NCBI GenBank assembly: GCA_945902115.1
Contig: CAMDLY010000002.1
Coordinates: forward strand, 32,274 to 96,273
DNA: 64,000 nucleotides
Direction of reading: 5' to 3'
Source of the DNA: Lishizhenia tianjinensis
GTDB taxonomy: Bacteria > Bacteroidota > Bacteroidia > Flavobacteriales_D > Crocinitomicaceae
Shown: in pieces, positions 1 to 9,351 of the stretch
Position numbering within the stretch: the first letter of the stretch is position 1
How the letters are laid out: every line of letters begins with the position of its first letter
Program-made: the position numbers and the translations under genes
The notes under the pieces: model-generated
What the model saw: the letters and a program-made list of their open reading frames with translations, nothing else
Databases searched by the model: none
Told to the model about the DNA's origin: nothing

Positions 1-1773
1 GAAGTGAAGCGCTTTTTGGATTTAATGGCTATTTACAAGTTCAATGTATTCCATTGGCACCTCACGGACGATCAAGGCTGGCGAATCGAAAGCAAGCGTT
101 ACCCTAAATTGACGGAAATTGGTGCTTGGCGCGACAGCACTGTAAAAGATCATTACTCAACAAAACCGAGAACTTACGATATAACAAAATATGGAGGATT
201 TTACACGCAAGAAGATGTCAAAGAAATTGTTCATTATGCAGCAGATCGATTCATAACAGTAGTTCCAGAAATAGAAATGCCTGGTCACGCGCGAGCTGCA
301 TTGGCTGCATACCCTAATTTTTCTTGCACGGGAAATGCTTTGCCTGTAGAAAATCTATGGGGAGTATTTGACGATATTTTCTGTGCGAAAAAAGAAACCT
401 TAGACTTTTTAAAGGACTTATTAGATGAGTTCATCCCGCTTTTTCCCGGAACTTATTTTCATGTCGGTGGTGACGAAGCACCGAAAACGAGATGGAAAAA
501 ATGTTCTAACTGTCAAGAAGTAATAACAGATAATAAGTTAAAAGATGAGCATGAATTACAAAGCTATTTTATAAGGCAATTGGATGAGTTTTTAACTTCA
601 AAAGGGAAGAAGCTCATCGGATGGGATGAAATTTTGGAAGGGGGGCTTTCCTCAAATGCCGCTGTTATGTCTTGGAGAGGATTCGAAGGGGGTATCGAGG
701 CAAGTAGGCAGGGACACGAAGTGGTTATGACTCCTGGCTCCCACTGTTACTTCGATCACTACCAAGGAAAAACAAAAGAAGAACCCCTTGCCATAGGTGG
801 TTATACTCCATTAAGTAAGGTGTATGAGTTCTCACCGATTTCTCCAAATATGAGTGCTACTCAAGCGTCTTTCGTATTAGGCGGTCAGGCAAATCTATGG
901 ACAGAATACATCGATTCCTTTGATAAATTGATGTATATGGCCTATCCACGAGCTATTGCATTGAGTCAAACACTTTGGAATCCTGCTAAGAAACCAAGTT
1001 TTGAAACCTTCGAGCAATTGCTCATTGAAAATCATTTCCCTATTTTAGACCAATTAAAGATTAACTTTTCTCGTTCTAATCTTTTACCCCAGCAACATTG
1101 GTCATCTCATAAACAAGGATTAAAAGTTAATTTCTCCTCCAAAAAGGAAAATGACCTATTTCATTTAACTATTTTTCAATCATCGGATTCCGGAAAGAAA
1201 TTTACCAAAGAGATTATGTTGCAAAATAAACAAGATTTGATCATCGATAGAGAACTAGATTCCCCTGAATTACTGGTAAATGTGCACAGCGAGCATTACG
1301 GTTTCGAGCAACAGGTAAAAATAATTCCTCATAAAGCTCTTGGTGAAACTGTTCATTACCTTACTTCGCCAAACAAGCAGTACGACAGTGGAAAGCTCAC
1401 CCTAGTGAATGGCCAAAAGGGAAGCAGGCCGTGGAAAGGTCACGAATGGGTAGGATTTGATACCTCGACAGTTGCACTTCGCATTACCCTACAAAAAAAG
1501 CGACGTATTAAGGAGGTAGATATTTCCTTTCTCAACGAACCGGGTAGTTGGATATATTCTCCCAAAAAAATACAGCTCTTAAATCCAGACGGAAGAAAGA
1601 AGCTAGACAGAACAGTTTCTAACGAAAATGGTCAAGAGCGAATAAAGATCGAAGTAAATCGAAAAGTAAAAAATATTTACCTGTATATTTCAAATTGGGA
1701 GGAAATTCCGGAGGGGAATCCCGGTGCAGGACATGTTCCTTGGACCTTTATAGATGAAATATTTTTACGCTAG
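1..1773 (+). CDS. Beta-N-acetylhexosaminidase, GH20 family (5' end outside window)
   Basis: The reading frame is open from the first base, so the N-terminus lies upstream of the window and the true start is not visible. Family knowledge: GH20 enzymes remove terminal N-acetylhexosamine from chitin-like or glycoconjugate substrates by substrate-assisted catalysis. Seen: the (beta/alpha)8 signature FHWHLTDDQGWR at visible residues 16-27, and HVGGDEAP with the catalytic Asp-Glu pair at about 157-158. The last ~230 residues form a beta-rich appendage; the stretch with WVGFDTSTVALRITL and a terminal WTFIDEIFL resembles the discoidin-like tail found on many Bacteroidota GH20 enzymes. The stop codon directly abuts the stop of the convergent PPIase gene. 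The location is probably periplasm or outer surface, but the signal peptide cannot be seen. Confidence 0.93.
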   Translation, partial: EVKRFLDLMAIYKFNVFHWHLTDDQGWRIESKRYPKLTEIGAWRDSTVKDHYSTKPRTYDITKYGGFYTQEDVKEIVHYAADRFITVVPEIEMPGHARAALAAYPNFSCTGNALPVENLWGVFDDIFCAKKETLDFLKDLLDEFIPLFPGTYFHVGGDEAPKTRWKKCSNCQEVITDNKLKDEHELQSYFIRQLDEFLTSKGKKLIGWDEILEGGLSSNAAVMSWRGFEGGIEASRQGHEVVMTPGSHCYFDHYQGKTKEEPLAIGGYTPLSKVYEFSPISPNMSATQASFVLGGQANLWTEYIDSFDKLMYMAYPRAIALSQTLWNPAKKPSFETFEQLLIENHFPILDQLKINFSRSNLLPQQHWSSHKQGLKVNFSSKKENDLFHLTIFQSSDSGKKFTKEIMLQNKQDLIIDRELDSPELLVNVHSEHYGFEQQVKIIPHKALGETVHYLTSPNKQYDSGKLTLVNGQKGSRPWKGHEWVGFDTSTVALRITLQKKRRIKEVDISFLNEPGSWIYSPKKIQLLNPDGRKKLDRTVSNENGQERIKIEVNRKVKNIYLYISNWEEIPEGNPGAGHVPWTFIDEIFLR

Positions 1774-2874
1774 TTAGTGCTTGTGGTTAGGATCGCTATG
1801 ATCGTGTTCCTTTGGGGCTTCAACTGGTGCTTCTATAATCGATAATACTTCAATGTCAAATACCAAATCTGAATACGGCGGTATTGCTCCCGGACGACCC
1901 TGTGCTCCATAGGCTTGATAGTAAGGGATGATGATTTTCGCTTTTCCTCCAGCTCCAATAAGACCAACTCCCTCTTCGAAACCTGAAATCATTCGATTTT
2001 CTAAATACTTGAAGGGCATCGGTTGTTTTCTATCATACGAGGAATCGAATTTTTTTCCATCCACTCTGAAGGTACCTGTGTAATGAATAGTTACCTGATT
2101 TCCTTTTTGCGCCCTTAACGCATCTCCAGAGTTCTCAATCACATACACTAATCCAGTAGGACTTAAAACAGCATTAGGATATTTCACTTTCACCTCATTG
2201 TACATATATGTTTTATATTCTTCCTGAGACATGGCTGCTATTTTTGCACTTTTCTCTTGAAGTTCTTTCTCTTCTGCTAAAAAGGAATTGTATTTGACGG
2301 AAAATACCTCTGTAGCATTGAATTTTTTTGCCTCTCCACCTACTCTGATTATTTTAACTGACTGCATTAGATCATCTTGCACAATAGCATCAACGACAGA
2401 TTGACCTTGCACGACATGACCAAAAACAGTATGCTTTCCATCCAACCAAGGTGTTTCTTTGTGGGTAATAAAAAATTGACTTCCATTGGTGGCAGGACCT
2501 GAATTGGCCATAGATAAAATACCTGGGCCTGAATGCTTTAGATACGAGACAATTTCATCGGGGAAATTATAACCTGGACCTCCTGTGCCGTTGCCAGCAG
2601 GATCCCCACCCTGAATCATGAAGTTTGGGAGAACACGGTGAAACTTCAAGCCATCGTATAGCGGCTTACTTATCGCGACTTCACCAGCCTTAAAATTACC
2701 TTCCGCTAAACCTACAAAATTTGCGACTGTCATGGGTGTTTTCTTATACTCTAGGAGACACACTATCTTTCCTTTGGAGGTATTAAATTCGGCATAGATT
2801 CCTTTTTCTAATTTAGATTGTACCTTACAACCAATAACAAAAAACAAAAGGATTGCTGTTACTATTTTTTTCAT
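1774..2874 (-). CDS. Lipoprotein peptidyl-prolyl isomerase, cyclophilin-FKBP fusion
   Basis: I chose the ATG at 2874 (366 aa). The longer reading frame begins at a TTG (2892) inside the upstream gene, and the ATG is followed directly by a lipoprotein signal ([16 protein letters not shown], lipobox Cys at residue 16). A cyclophilin domain spans roughly 25-185 ([38 protein letters not shown]). An FKBP domain spans roughly 255-350 ([38 protein letters not shown]). Two unrelated rotamase folds are thus joined in one chain, separated by a charged linker. The C-terminus is His-rich ([10 protein letters not shown]), a possible metal-binding tail. It lies 10 bp downstream of another FKBP gene, probably in one operon, and likely assists periplasmic or outer-membrane protein folding. 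Confidence 0.9.
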   Translation of the reverse strand: MKKIVTAILLFFVIGCKVQSKLEKGIYAEFNTSKGKIVCLLEYKKTPMTVANFVGLAEGNFKAGEVAISKPLYDGLKFHRVLPNFMIQGGDPAGNGTGGPGYNFPDEIVSYLKHSGPGILSMANSGPATNGSQFFITHKETPWLDGKHTVFGHVVQGQSVVDAIVQDDLMQSVKIIRVGGEAKKFNATEVFSVKYNSFLAEEKELQEKSAKIAAMSQEEYKTYMYNEVKVKYPNAVLSPTGLVYVIENSGDALRAQKGNQVTIHYTGTFRVDGKKFDSSYDRKQPMPFKYLENRMISGFEEGVGLIGAGGKAKIIIPYYQAYGAQGRPGAIPPYSDLVFDIEVLSIIEAPVEAPKEHDHSDPNHKH

Positions 2875-2884
2875 ACGATAATTT

Positions 2885-3544
2885 TTATTCAATTATATCT
2901 AACAATTCAACTTCAAAAACAAGGGGCATAAAAGCCTTTATAGGACTACCTTCTGGTGCCGATTCTCCATAAGCTAAATCTTGGGGTATATAAAACTTAA
3001 ACTTTGAACCAACTGGCATTAATTGCAGTCCCTCTGTCCATCCGGGAATTACCTGATCTAAGCCAAATTCAGCTGGTTCCTCACGATCAATTGATGAATC
3101 AAATTTTTCTCCTTCCGGCGTAAATCCAACATAATGAACTTTTACAGTACTAGTAGCTGTTGGTTTTTTACCCTTACCCATTTTTTGGACTTCGTAGAGT
3201 ATGCCTGATTCAGTTTCTTTAATACCCTTCACTGAATTTTTTATATCTGCTAAAAATACTTCACCAAGAACTTTTTGTTTCTCTGCTTCTATAGCTTGTT
3301 TTTGTTCAAAATAATTACTTATTACCATGTTGAACGAATCAACAACTTGTGCATCTTGATTGCTCAGAGCATGCATAATTCCCTGAAGCAATAAATCTTT
3401 ATTTACTTCGGGCATATTTTCGATTACATTTTTACCAATTCCATTTCCTATAAGGTAAGAAACAGAGTCAACTTGCGTGGCACATTTTTGTTGACCGAAA
3501 ACCATCCCGCTCAAACATGTTATAAACATAAAACTATATCTCAT
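2885..3544 (-). CDS. Secreted FKBP-type peptidyl-prolyl isomerase (FkpA/Mip-like)
   Basis: 219 aa from an ATG, with a short N-terminal signal peptide (hydrophobic core [13 protein letters not shown], likely cleavage near residue 17). Residues ~20-105 form a helical, charged region like the dimerisation/chaperone arm of FkpA and Mip proteins. Residues ~115-218 are the FKBP fold, with [42 protein letters not shown] and LAYGE, which supply the usual prolyl-isomerase pocket residues. It likely accelerates proline isomerisation in the periplasm. It is followed after 10 bp by the cyclophilin-FKBP fusion and preceded 8 bp away by nadK, so the four minus-strand genes from the CBS protein onward are probably co-transcribed. 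Confidence 0.9.
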   Translation of the reverse strand: MRYSFMFITCLSGMVFGQQKCATQVDSVSYLIGNGIGKNVIENMPEVNKDLLLQGIMHALSNQDAQVVDSFNMVISNYFEQKQAIEAEKQKVLGEVFLADIKNSVKGIKETESGILYEVQKMGKGKKPTATSTVKVHYVGFTPEGEKFDSSIDREEPAEFGLDQVIPGWTEGLQLMPVGSKFKFYIPQDLAYGESAPEGSPIKAFMPLVFEVELLDIIE

Positions 3545-3552
3545 AAAACTAA

Positions 3553-4431
3553 TTAATTACGTGTATCGATTCCCCAAAACATTTTATTTCGGATGGTGTC
3601 AAGGAAATTATTGTCCTCAAACTTTACTACATTGATCATAAACTCTGCCTTTGTCACAATCACTTGTTCTCCTTGCCTAATACTTTTAGATTTCCCATCC
3701 AAACTAACCAAATATGTCCGATCTCTGCCCTCTACTGTGAGTGTTATCGGCAAATGATCCGGAACGACCATTGGTCTTACATTTAAATTATGAGGAGCTA
3801 TTGGTGTTAATATATGCACTTGACAACCTGGTGTTATGATCGGACCTCCACAACTCAAATTGTATGCCGTAGATCCTGTTGGTGTAGCCACAATGAGCCC
3901 ATCTGACCAATAGGCATTCAGGTATTTATTATCCAACGAAGCATGGACGGTAATCATAGAGGAGGTATCTTTTTTATGCAAGGTTAACTCGTTCAGTGCA
4001 AAATTATCCTCTCCGTATATTTCATCCTCTGTATTCACTCTCAACAAGGACCTTTTTTGATAATCGTAGTCTTTATCCTTGATACGATTCAGGGTTAAGG
4101 CGATGTTTTCTTTGGATATATTAGATAAGAACCCTAGCCTACCGGTATTAATTCCAATTATTGGCACACCTGAGTTTCTGATGTATCCGACAGACTCTAG
4201 GAAAGTTCCATCTCCACCTAAACTGATCATTAAATCAATTCCTGACGAAAAATCACGGTAATCTAGAAAAGAGTCAATATGCTTATCGAATCCATATTTA
4301 GAGACCAATTGCGCCTTGAGATCATTTTCTAGTAAAACCTTCCAACCAAAATTTTCAATAATTTCAATGACTTGCTGAAAATACTCAGTAGTTTGTTTAT
4401 TTAATTTTCTCCCGAATAAGGCAATATTCAT
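3553..4431 (-). CDS. nadK: NAD kinase
   Basis: 292 aa, the normal length for bacterial NAD kinase, which phosphorylates NAD to NADP in the cytoplasm. Seen: the GGDGTFL motif at residues 72-78 (catalytic Asp in GGDG), the NELTLHK segment, and the diagnostic DGLIVATPTGSTAYNLSCGGPI-type glycine/serine region, which is given here only as landmarks: DGL, TPTGSTAY, SCGG. The start is an ATG only one base after the stop of the CBS-domain gene, so translation is probably coupled. A CBS protein next to nadK with pdxJ beside it is an arrangement I recall as common in Flavobacteriia. Nothing is missing from the family core. Confidence 0.96.
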   Translation of the reverse strand: MNIALFGRKLNKQTTEYFQQVIEIIENFGWKVLLENDLKAQLVSKYGFDKHIDSFLDYRDFSSGIDLMISLGGDGTFLESVGYIRNSGVPIIGINTGRLGFLSNISKENIALTLNRIKDKDYDYQKRSLLRVNTEDEIYGEDNFALNELTLHKKDTSSMITVHASLDNKYLNAYWSDGLIVATPTGSTAYNLSCGGPIITPGCQVHILTPIAPHNLNVRPMVVPDHLPITLTVEGRDRTYLVSLDGKSKSIRQGEQVIVTKAEFMINVVKFEDNNFLDTIRNKMFWGIDTRN

Positions 4432-4432
4432 A

Positions 4433-5095
4433 CTAATAGTTAAGAAAATTCATCAACGAATCATAGCGAGTTTGTATATCATCATCGCCAAAACCTTTCT
4501 GATAACTTGTCTTGACGACATAATCATAGCGCTCAAATGTTCGAACAATATGAGTCAAGTCCATTTGATTTATTTTAAGCGTTACATCGAGTTTTGTTGA
4601 TTCGTGATTTGATAGAATGTATGCACTCAATATCCTCGCATTGTTACTTTCAACAATTTGAGAGATTTGTGCCAAAGAGTAATCCACAGAACTTACTTCC
4701 AAAACGATTATTCCACCTGACTCTTTAATGCTACCTGCGTTGGCCATCATAGTCATCACCTCATATATCGATGTGCAACCCATATAGTTCTCTTGTTCAT
4801 CTAATATTGGTAGTACACTCAATTTGAATTCTGATATTTTTGCGAGGACCTCGTAGAGGTGAGCTTTCTCGTAAACAAATGGACGTGGTAAATGATCAAA
4901 AAGCGCATCAAGGGTTTTATCTACGTCTAATCGACCTAATATATCCGACTCAGATACCAAACCAACGAAATTACCATCCTTTAATACTGGCAGGTGAGAA
5001 ACCTTGAATTCATCCATCCAATTGATAGCTTTTTCACCCGAGTCTGAGTGTAATAGAGGGGGTATTTCTTCTGTTATTAAATCAATCGCTCTCAT
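4433..5095 (-). CDS. CBS-pair and ACT-like domain protein (AcuB-like)
   Basis: 220 aa. Residues ~1-120 carry two CBS motifs (HLPVLKDGNFVGLVSESDIL and SVLPILDEQENYMGCTSIYEV), which typically bind adenine nucleotides. Residues ~127-205 look like an ACT-type ferredoxin-like fold (start GGIIVLEVSSVDYSLAQI). This CBS-CBS-ACT order matches AcuB-type proteins, whose precise role is not established. The gene is the first of a minus-strand group with nadK, from which it is separated by one base, so it may sense the adenylate or NAD(P) state. That link is inference from position. It is divergent from pdxJ across a 63-bp gap. Confidence 0.8.
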   Translation of the reverse strand: MRAIDLITEEIPPLLHSDSGEKAINWMDEFKVSHLPVLKDGNFVGLVSESDILGRLDVDKTLDALFDHLPRPFVYEKAHLYEVLAKISEFKLSVLPILDEQENYMGCTSIYEVMTMMANAGSIKESGGIIVLEVSSVDYSLAQISQIVESNNARILSAYILSNHESTKLDVTLKINQMDLTHIVRTFERYDYVVKTSYQKGFGDDDIQTRYDSLMNFLNY

Positions 5096-5133
5096 AAGGA
5101 AGTGCCAAAGTACTAAAATACTGTCAGAGTTCG

Positions 5134-5141
5134 TAATTTTG
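5134..5141 (+). promoter_or_regulatory. Putative -7 element (TAATTTTG) for pdxJ
   Basis: TAATTTTG matches the Bacteroidota TAnnTTTG -7 consensus and ends 17 bases before the pdxJ ATG, inside the short divergent gap. I do not see a convincing TTG -33 element at the usual distance, so the call is tentative. Confidence 0.35.
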
Positions 5142-5158
5142 TAATCAAATTTTGTACC

Positions 5159-5872
5159 ATGACCAACTTGAGTGTAAACATAAATAAAATCGCCACGTTA
5201 AGAAATGCACGTGGAGGAAATATGCCAAATATCGTTCAATTCGCATTAGACTGTGAGCGTTTTGGAGCAAATGGTATCACTGTGCACCCGAGGCCGGACG
5301 AAAGACATGTAACTACAACAGATGTATATGACTTGAAAGAAGTATTAACCACGGAGTTTAATATTGAAGGTTATCCCGATGAGCGCTACATGAAAATCAT
5401 TCGTGATACCAAACCTACCCAAGCCACTTTAGTTCCCGATCCGCCGGGGGTATTAACATCCAATGCTGGTTGGGACACTGTAAAACATGCTCATTTCCTG
5501 AAAGAAATAATCCATGAAATTCATTCACTCGGTATTCGAAGTTCCTTATTCGTAGCTCCAAGTATTGTCCACATCGAAAAAGCTGCTGAAATAGGTGTCA
5601 ATTGTATCGAATTGTACACGGGTCCATATGCGGAAGAATTTACGTTAGACAAAGAAATAGCGGTTGCTCCTTATGTTGTTGCAGCCCAATCAGCGAAAAA
5701 TATCGGATTAAAGATAAATGCCGGTCATGATTTAAATTTAGAAAATCTATCCTATTTTAAGTCGCAATTATGTCAGTTAGATGAAGTCTCGATTGGACAC
5801 GCTATTGTCTGTGATGCCTTATACATTGGGATTGAAAATACCATACAACAGTATCTTTATCAGCTTGGTTAG
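5159..5872 (+). CDS. pdxJ: Pyridoxine 5'-phosphate synthase
   Basis: 237 aa, full family length. PdxJ condenses 1-deoxy-D-xylulose 5-phosphate with 3-amino-2-oxopropyl phosphate to make pyridoxine 5'-phosphate, the last ring-forming step of the DXP-dependent vitamin B6 pathway. Seen: the N-terminal LSVNINKIATLRNARGG segment, the HPRPDERH motif at residues 43-50 with active-site His and Arg, VPDPPG, the IELYTGPYAE segment, and INAGHDLNLENL near the C-terminus. The ATG at 5159 gives the expected N-terminus. The gene ends four bases before the convergent stop of the MscS-like gene, leaving no room for an intergenic terminator. Confidence 0.97.
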   Translation: MTNLSVNINKIATLRNARGGNMPNIVQFALDCERFGANGITVHPRPDERHVTTTDVYDLKEVLTTEFNIEGYPDERYMKIIRDTKPTQATLVPDPPGVLTSNAGWDTVKHAHFLKEIIHEIHSLGIRSSLFVAPSIVHIEKAAEIGVNCIELYTGPYAEEFTLDKEIAVAPYVVAAQSAKNIGLKINAGHDLNLENLSYFKSQLCQLDEVSIGHAIVCDALYIGIENTIQQYLYQLG

Positions 5873-5876
5873 CAAA

Positions 5877-6980
5877 TTAGCTATGCATTTCTATAGAGCG
5901 TTTCGGATAAGGGATAACAATTCCGTTTTCTTCAAACAACCTATTTATCTCCAGACGAATCTCTGATCGATAATTATTTATGTCCCAACTCTGATCAGCC
6001 CAAAATAATAATTCAAATTCTAAACCATTGTCACCGAACTTTGCCAAACGAACTAATATTTGTTCGTTTTTATTGACATGAGGATGACTCAACGCTGCAC
6101 TTTGTAGCAATTGAATTATCTGATCCGTTTTGACCCCATAATTAACAGTGACCTCTATTTTAAAGCGACTTTTTTCAGAACCATGGCTCCAATTTTCTAT
6201 AATGTCTTGCGTTAATCTTGTGTTTGGGATAAATAGTATATTACCCTCTCGAGTCTGAATTTCAGTGGTGCGAATATTAATTTTTAATATTTTCACCACC
6301 ATGTGTTCCCCAGGATTCTTAGAAGAGTTTCCATTTATCTCTACTATATCTCCGACGCGTATATTACCCTCAAACAACAATACTATTCCCGAAATAATAT
6401 CCTTAAATACGTCTTGCAAACCTAAACCTAAACCTACGAGTAGGGCAGCAGAACCTGTCAGTAAAATAGTTAAGTCTATTCCTAGGGTTTTAAACCAAAT
6501 GATAATGGCAAATAGATAGACGATATATTTAGAAATCTGTACATAGACAAATTCAGATGAATGTGAAAAAGTCTTTTTATTCTTTAGCCTTCTGACGATG
6601 ATTAATCGAATAATATTAACCGAAATTTTAGCAGCAAAAAATACAGAAATGAGGACTATAATACTATAGAAATCCAATTTAAAAGCCACACTATCAATGA
6701 GTTTATAATTCAGAAAATCACGGAAGGAAATTCCAGGATTATTGAATTTAAAGCTGTTCACGGATAAGTATAATGCCAATAAATAAAAACTTTGCCCAAT
6801 TAAATTAAACAGAGACTGTTGCTTTGACCCCAATAATATACCCTTAGATTTTATGTACCTCCGCATCATTTTCATGATTACTCGCTTCAATATAAAAGCG
6901 CTTAGATAAATACCTAGCACAAAAAGAATGTTTAAGAAACTAATTCTAAATGGTCCTAATTCAAATAATGTTTCAGTCAT
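5877..6980 (-). CDS. MscS-family mechanosensitive ion channel
   Basis: 367 aa. Several N-terminal hydrophobic helices occur at about residues 10-30, 60-80, 100-125 and 150-170. They are followed by the pore-lining TM3-like helix (LLTGSAALLVGLGLGLQDVF) with the Gly/Ala pattern of MscS, then the beta domain (IRVGDIVEINGNS, IRTTEIQTREGNILFIPN) and the alpha/beta C-terminal domain. Proteins of this family sit in the inner membrane and release solutes under hypo-osmotic stress. The size is that of small-to-middle MscS homologues without the giant MscK-type periplasmic extension. It lies 4 bp downstream of dnaG on the same strand and is the last gene of that group. Confidence 0.92.
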   Translation of the reverse strand: MTETLFELGPFRISFLNILFVLGIYLSAFILKRVIMKMMRRYIKSKGILLGSKQQSLFNLIGQSFYLLALYLSVNSFKFNNPGISFRDFLNYKLIDSVAFKLDFYSIIVLISVFFAAKISVNIIRLIIVRRLKNKKTFSHSSEFVYVQISKYIVYLFAIIIWFKTLGIDLTILLTGSAALLVGLGLGLQDVFKDIISGIVLLFEGNIRVGDIVEINGNSSKNPGEHMVVKILKINIRTTEIQTREGNILFIPNTRLTQDIIENWSHGSEKSRFKIEVTVNYGVKTDQIIQLLQSAALSHPHVNKNEQILVRLAKFGDNGLEFELLFWADQSWDINNYRSEIRLEINRLFEENGIVIPYPKRSIEMHS

Positions 6981-6984
6981 TTAT

Positions 6985-8937
6985 TTATTTTAAGATGGTG
7001 CGTCCTAGCTTATCAGAAAGTAATTTTTTAATTTTCTCATAAGCCATTTGTTCAGAAAGCAATAACAATACATCCTCGTCTTGAAGTTCATTATTTTTCA
7101 ATAGACTCGCTATTTCATTAAGTTTTTCCTCTACTTTTTTAAACTTGAAAAAGTAAATTGCGTTCATAACGGTAACGTATAAATCATCGTGCTCAGACTT
7201 TGTAAATATATTGTGTTTGGTCACCCAGTTATGACTTAATTCATCCTCCATAGATTCGATATCAGAGACAAATTTTACTACTTCCTGATCTTCCAAACGT
7301 TTAAGATATTTCGCTGAGTACAGTGAATTCTCCTTCATTCCTTGCAGAAAAAGCTCAAATATTTTCTTGCATAATGGATGTTCAAAGAACAAATCATCGG
7401 CCGATAGCTCATTTATCACAAGCTCCAAAGCACTGACATATTCGCTCTTTGATTCATCTGAAGGTAGTTTAATTTCGTGAGTACCATACTTAATTAAAAG
7501 GCGTATTAATTCGTGCTCATGAACATAAGATTTTTCAGTCTCTTCCGTCGGGTCAAAAATCGGAATTGAATGTTGTTTTGTAACCTCAATATCTTTTATT
7601 GAAGGTTCCGATACTTCCCGAGAAAGCTGATTTCTTTTTAGTTTTATTAACTCGTTACTAATAACACTTTCACTAATATTAAATTGTGCCGCAATACTCT
7701 TCATGTATACAGAACGGGTGATTTGATCGGGAATCAAGGAAACAGAATAAACAATATTTTTTATCAAATCTGCCAACATAATTGGGTCATTATTTCCTTC
7801 CTCCAATAATATAGAAGCTTTAAACGAAATGAAATCTTGCTTATGTGTTTTGATATAACTTTGAAGTTCAGTAGTGCTGACTTTTTTAGAAAAGGAATCA
7901 GGATCTTCTCCTTCCGGAAATAAAACAACTTTCACATTCATGCCTTCTTCAAGGATAAGATCTATACCTCGGAAGGATGCTTTAATTCCCGCTGCATCAC
8001 CATCATATAAAATCGTTAAGTTCTGTGTGTAGCGTTTAACAAGTTTGACTTGTTCCTTAGTTAAAGAGGTACCTGAGGAAGAAACTGTATGTTGAATCCC
8101 CGCTTGGTGCATACTGATGACGTCGGTATATCCCTCACATAAAAAACACTCATCGAACTTTACTATATCTCCTTTTGCAAAATAAAGTCCATATAAAATC
8201 TCACTTTTATTGTAGATAATACTCTCTGGAGAATTGAAGTATTTCGCGACTTTCTTATCAGAGATCAGCGTTCTACCACCAAATCCAAGTACCCTTCCAG
8301 TAATGCTATGAATAGGAAACATGACTCTTCCTCTGAAAAAATCAAAGTGACGATCATCTTTTTGTTTTGTCAGTCCAACTTGCTCCAAGTAATTCATTTT
8401 GTAACCGTTACCGATAGCAGCTTTTGTAAAGTCGTCGGAAGTGTTCAAGCAATAACCCAATTGAAACCGCTCAATTATATCACGTCGAAAACCACGTTCC
8501 TCAAAATAACTTAAGCCAATATTCTGACCTTCCTCTTTAGTTAATAAATTATCTGCAAAGTGGCTTCTCGCAAAATCATTTATGATAAACAAACTATCTC
8601 GTTCATTGCGTTGAGCTATTTCTTCCGCATTAGGCTCAGACATTTCGGGAATTTCAATGTTGTACTTGGCGGCCAACCAGCGCAATGCTTCTGGGTAAGA
8701 AAAATGTTCCTTTTCCATTAAAAAAGTGACAACAGTACCACCTTTTCCTGTCGAAAAACATTTAAAGATTTGTTTTGCTGGAGAAACAACAAAGGAAGGA
8801 GTCCTTTCATCGGTAAAAGGACTGAGTCCTTTTAAATTGGAACCAGCTCTTTTCAATTGCACAAAATCACCTATTACCTCCTCAATACGGGAATTTTGCA
8901 TGATTTGATCTACGATATGAGATGGGATTACGCTCAA
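6985..8937 (-). CDS. dnaG: DNA primase DnaG with degenerate zinc-binding domain
   Basis: 650 aa. DnaG makes RNA primers at the replication fork. Seen: an N-terminal CHC2-type region (~35-95), the catalytic TOPRIM domain with CEGYTDVISMHQAG and ILYDGDAAG, and a C-terminal DnaB-interacting region. Odd: the canonical Cys-x2-His...Cys-x2-Cys ligands read Ser39, Thr42, Cys60 and Thr63 (GLSPFTDERTPSF, KCFSTGKGG), so three of four zinc ligands are missing although the fold around them is conserved. The start is a TTG at 8937 directly after the stop of the upstream gene. The next ATG (codon 13) would cut into the conserved N-terminal helix before RIEEVIGDF, so TTG is preferred. Confidence 0.95.
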   Translation of the reverse strand: MSVIPSHIVDQIMQNSRIEEVIGDFVQLKRAGSNLKGLSPFTDERTPSFVVSPAKQIFKCFSTGKGGTVVTFLMEKEHFSYPEALRWLAAKYNIEIPEMSEPNAEEIAQRNERDSLFIINDFARSHFADNLLTKEEGQNIGLSYFEERGFRRDIIERFQLGYCLNTSDDFTKAAIGNGYKMNYLEQVGLTKQKDDRHFDFFRGRVMFPIHSITGRVLGFGGRTLISDKKVAKYFNSPESIIYNKSEILYGLYFAKGDIVKFDECFLCEGYTDVISMHQAGIQHTVSSSGTSLTKEQVKLVKRYTQNLTILYDGDAAGIKASFRGIDLILEEGMNVKVVLFPEGEDPDSFSKKVSTTELQSYIKTHKQDFISFKASILLEEGNNDPIMLADLIKNIVYSVSLIPDQITRSVYMKSIAAQFNISESVISNELIKLKRNQLSREVSEPSIKDIEVTKQHSIPIFDPTEETEKSYVHEHELIRLLIKYGTHEIKLPSDESKSEYVSALELVINELSADDLFFEHPLCKKIFELFLQGMKENSLYSAKYLKRLEDQEVVKFVSDIESMEDELSHNWVTKHNIFTKSEHDDLYVTVMNAIYFFKFKKVEEKLNEIASLLKNNELQDEDVLLLLSEQMAYEKIKKLLSDKLGRTILK

Positions 8938-9351
8938 TTATTCGTATTTTTTTTCGTAGGTTTTTTCTTCAACAAACTTACCTTCTTTGTTGTAATAAAA
9001 CCAGGCACCTGACTGTTGATCCTCCTCATACTCTCCTGAGTAATACAATTTTCCATTGGGATGATAAACCTGTGCGACACCATTTTTAATCCCATTTACA
9101 TAGGTAACTGACGACCACAATAGCCCATTTTCGCGGTAGGAGGTTACCTTTCCTTCCCACAGATTTTTTTTATTCACACGGCCTACGAATCTAATCTTTT
9201 TCGTTCCTTTGAAATAAACAGTTTTAATTCCATTTTCGATTTTAACCTCATTTTCTGTGGTATTATTTTCAGAAGTGCTATTTTCTTCATCGTTATTCCC
9301 ACAAGAAAACAATAGAAATAAGCAGAATAAATATATGTTTCCCGTTCTCAT
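8938..9351 (-). CDS. Lipoprotein with MORN-type repeats
   Basis: 137 aa. The N-terminus is a lipoprotein signal (LFCLFLLFSC, lipobox Cys at about residue 17), followed by an Asn/Glu-rich linker. From about residue 60 there are repeats of the MORN/YwqK type: YRENGLLWSSVTYVNGIKNG, YHPNGKLYYSGEYEEDQQSG and YNKEGKFVEEKTYEKK. Such proteins are common in Bacteroidota and are often loosely labelled toxin-antitoxin YwqK antitoxin; I see no toxin partner and do not support that label. The start ATG overlaps the stop of the polyprenyl synthase gene by one base, and the stop abuts the TTG of dnaG, so the three genes are probably translationally coupled. Function unknown. Confidence 0.72.
   Translation of the reverse strand: MRTGNIYLFCLFLLFSCGNNDEENSTSENNTTENEVKIENGIKTVYFKGTKKIRFVGRVNKKNLWEGKVTSYRENGLLWSSVTYVNGIKNGVAQVYHPNGKLYYSGEYEEDQQSGAWFYYNKEGKFVEEKTYEKKYE

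Noticed and set aside
8938..9351. YwqK antitoxin label for the MORN lipoprotein
   Set aside because: Only the repeat type supports it; there is no toxin gene beside it and it carries a lipoprotein signal.
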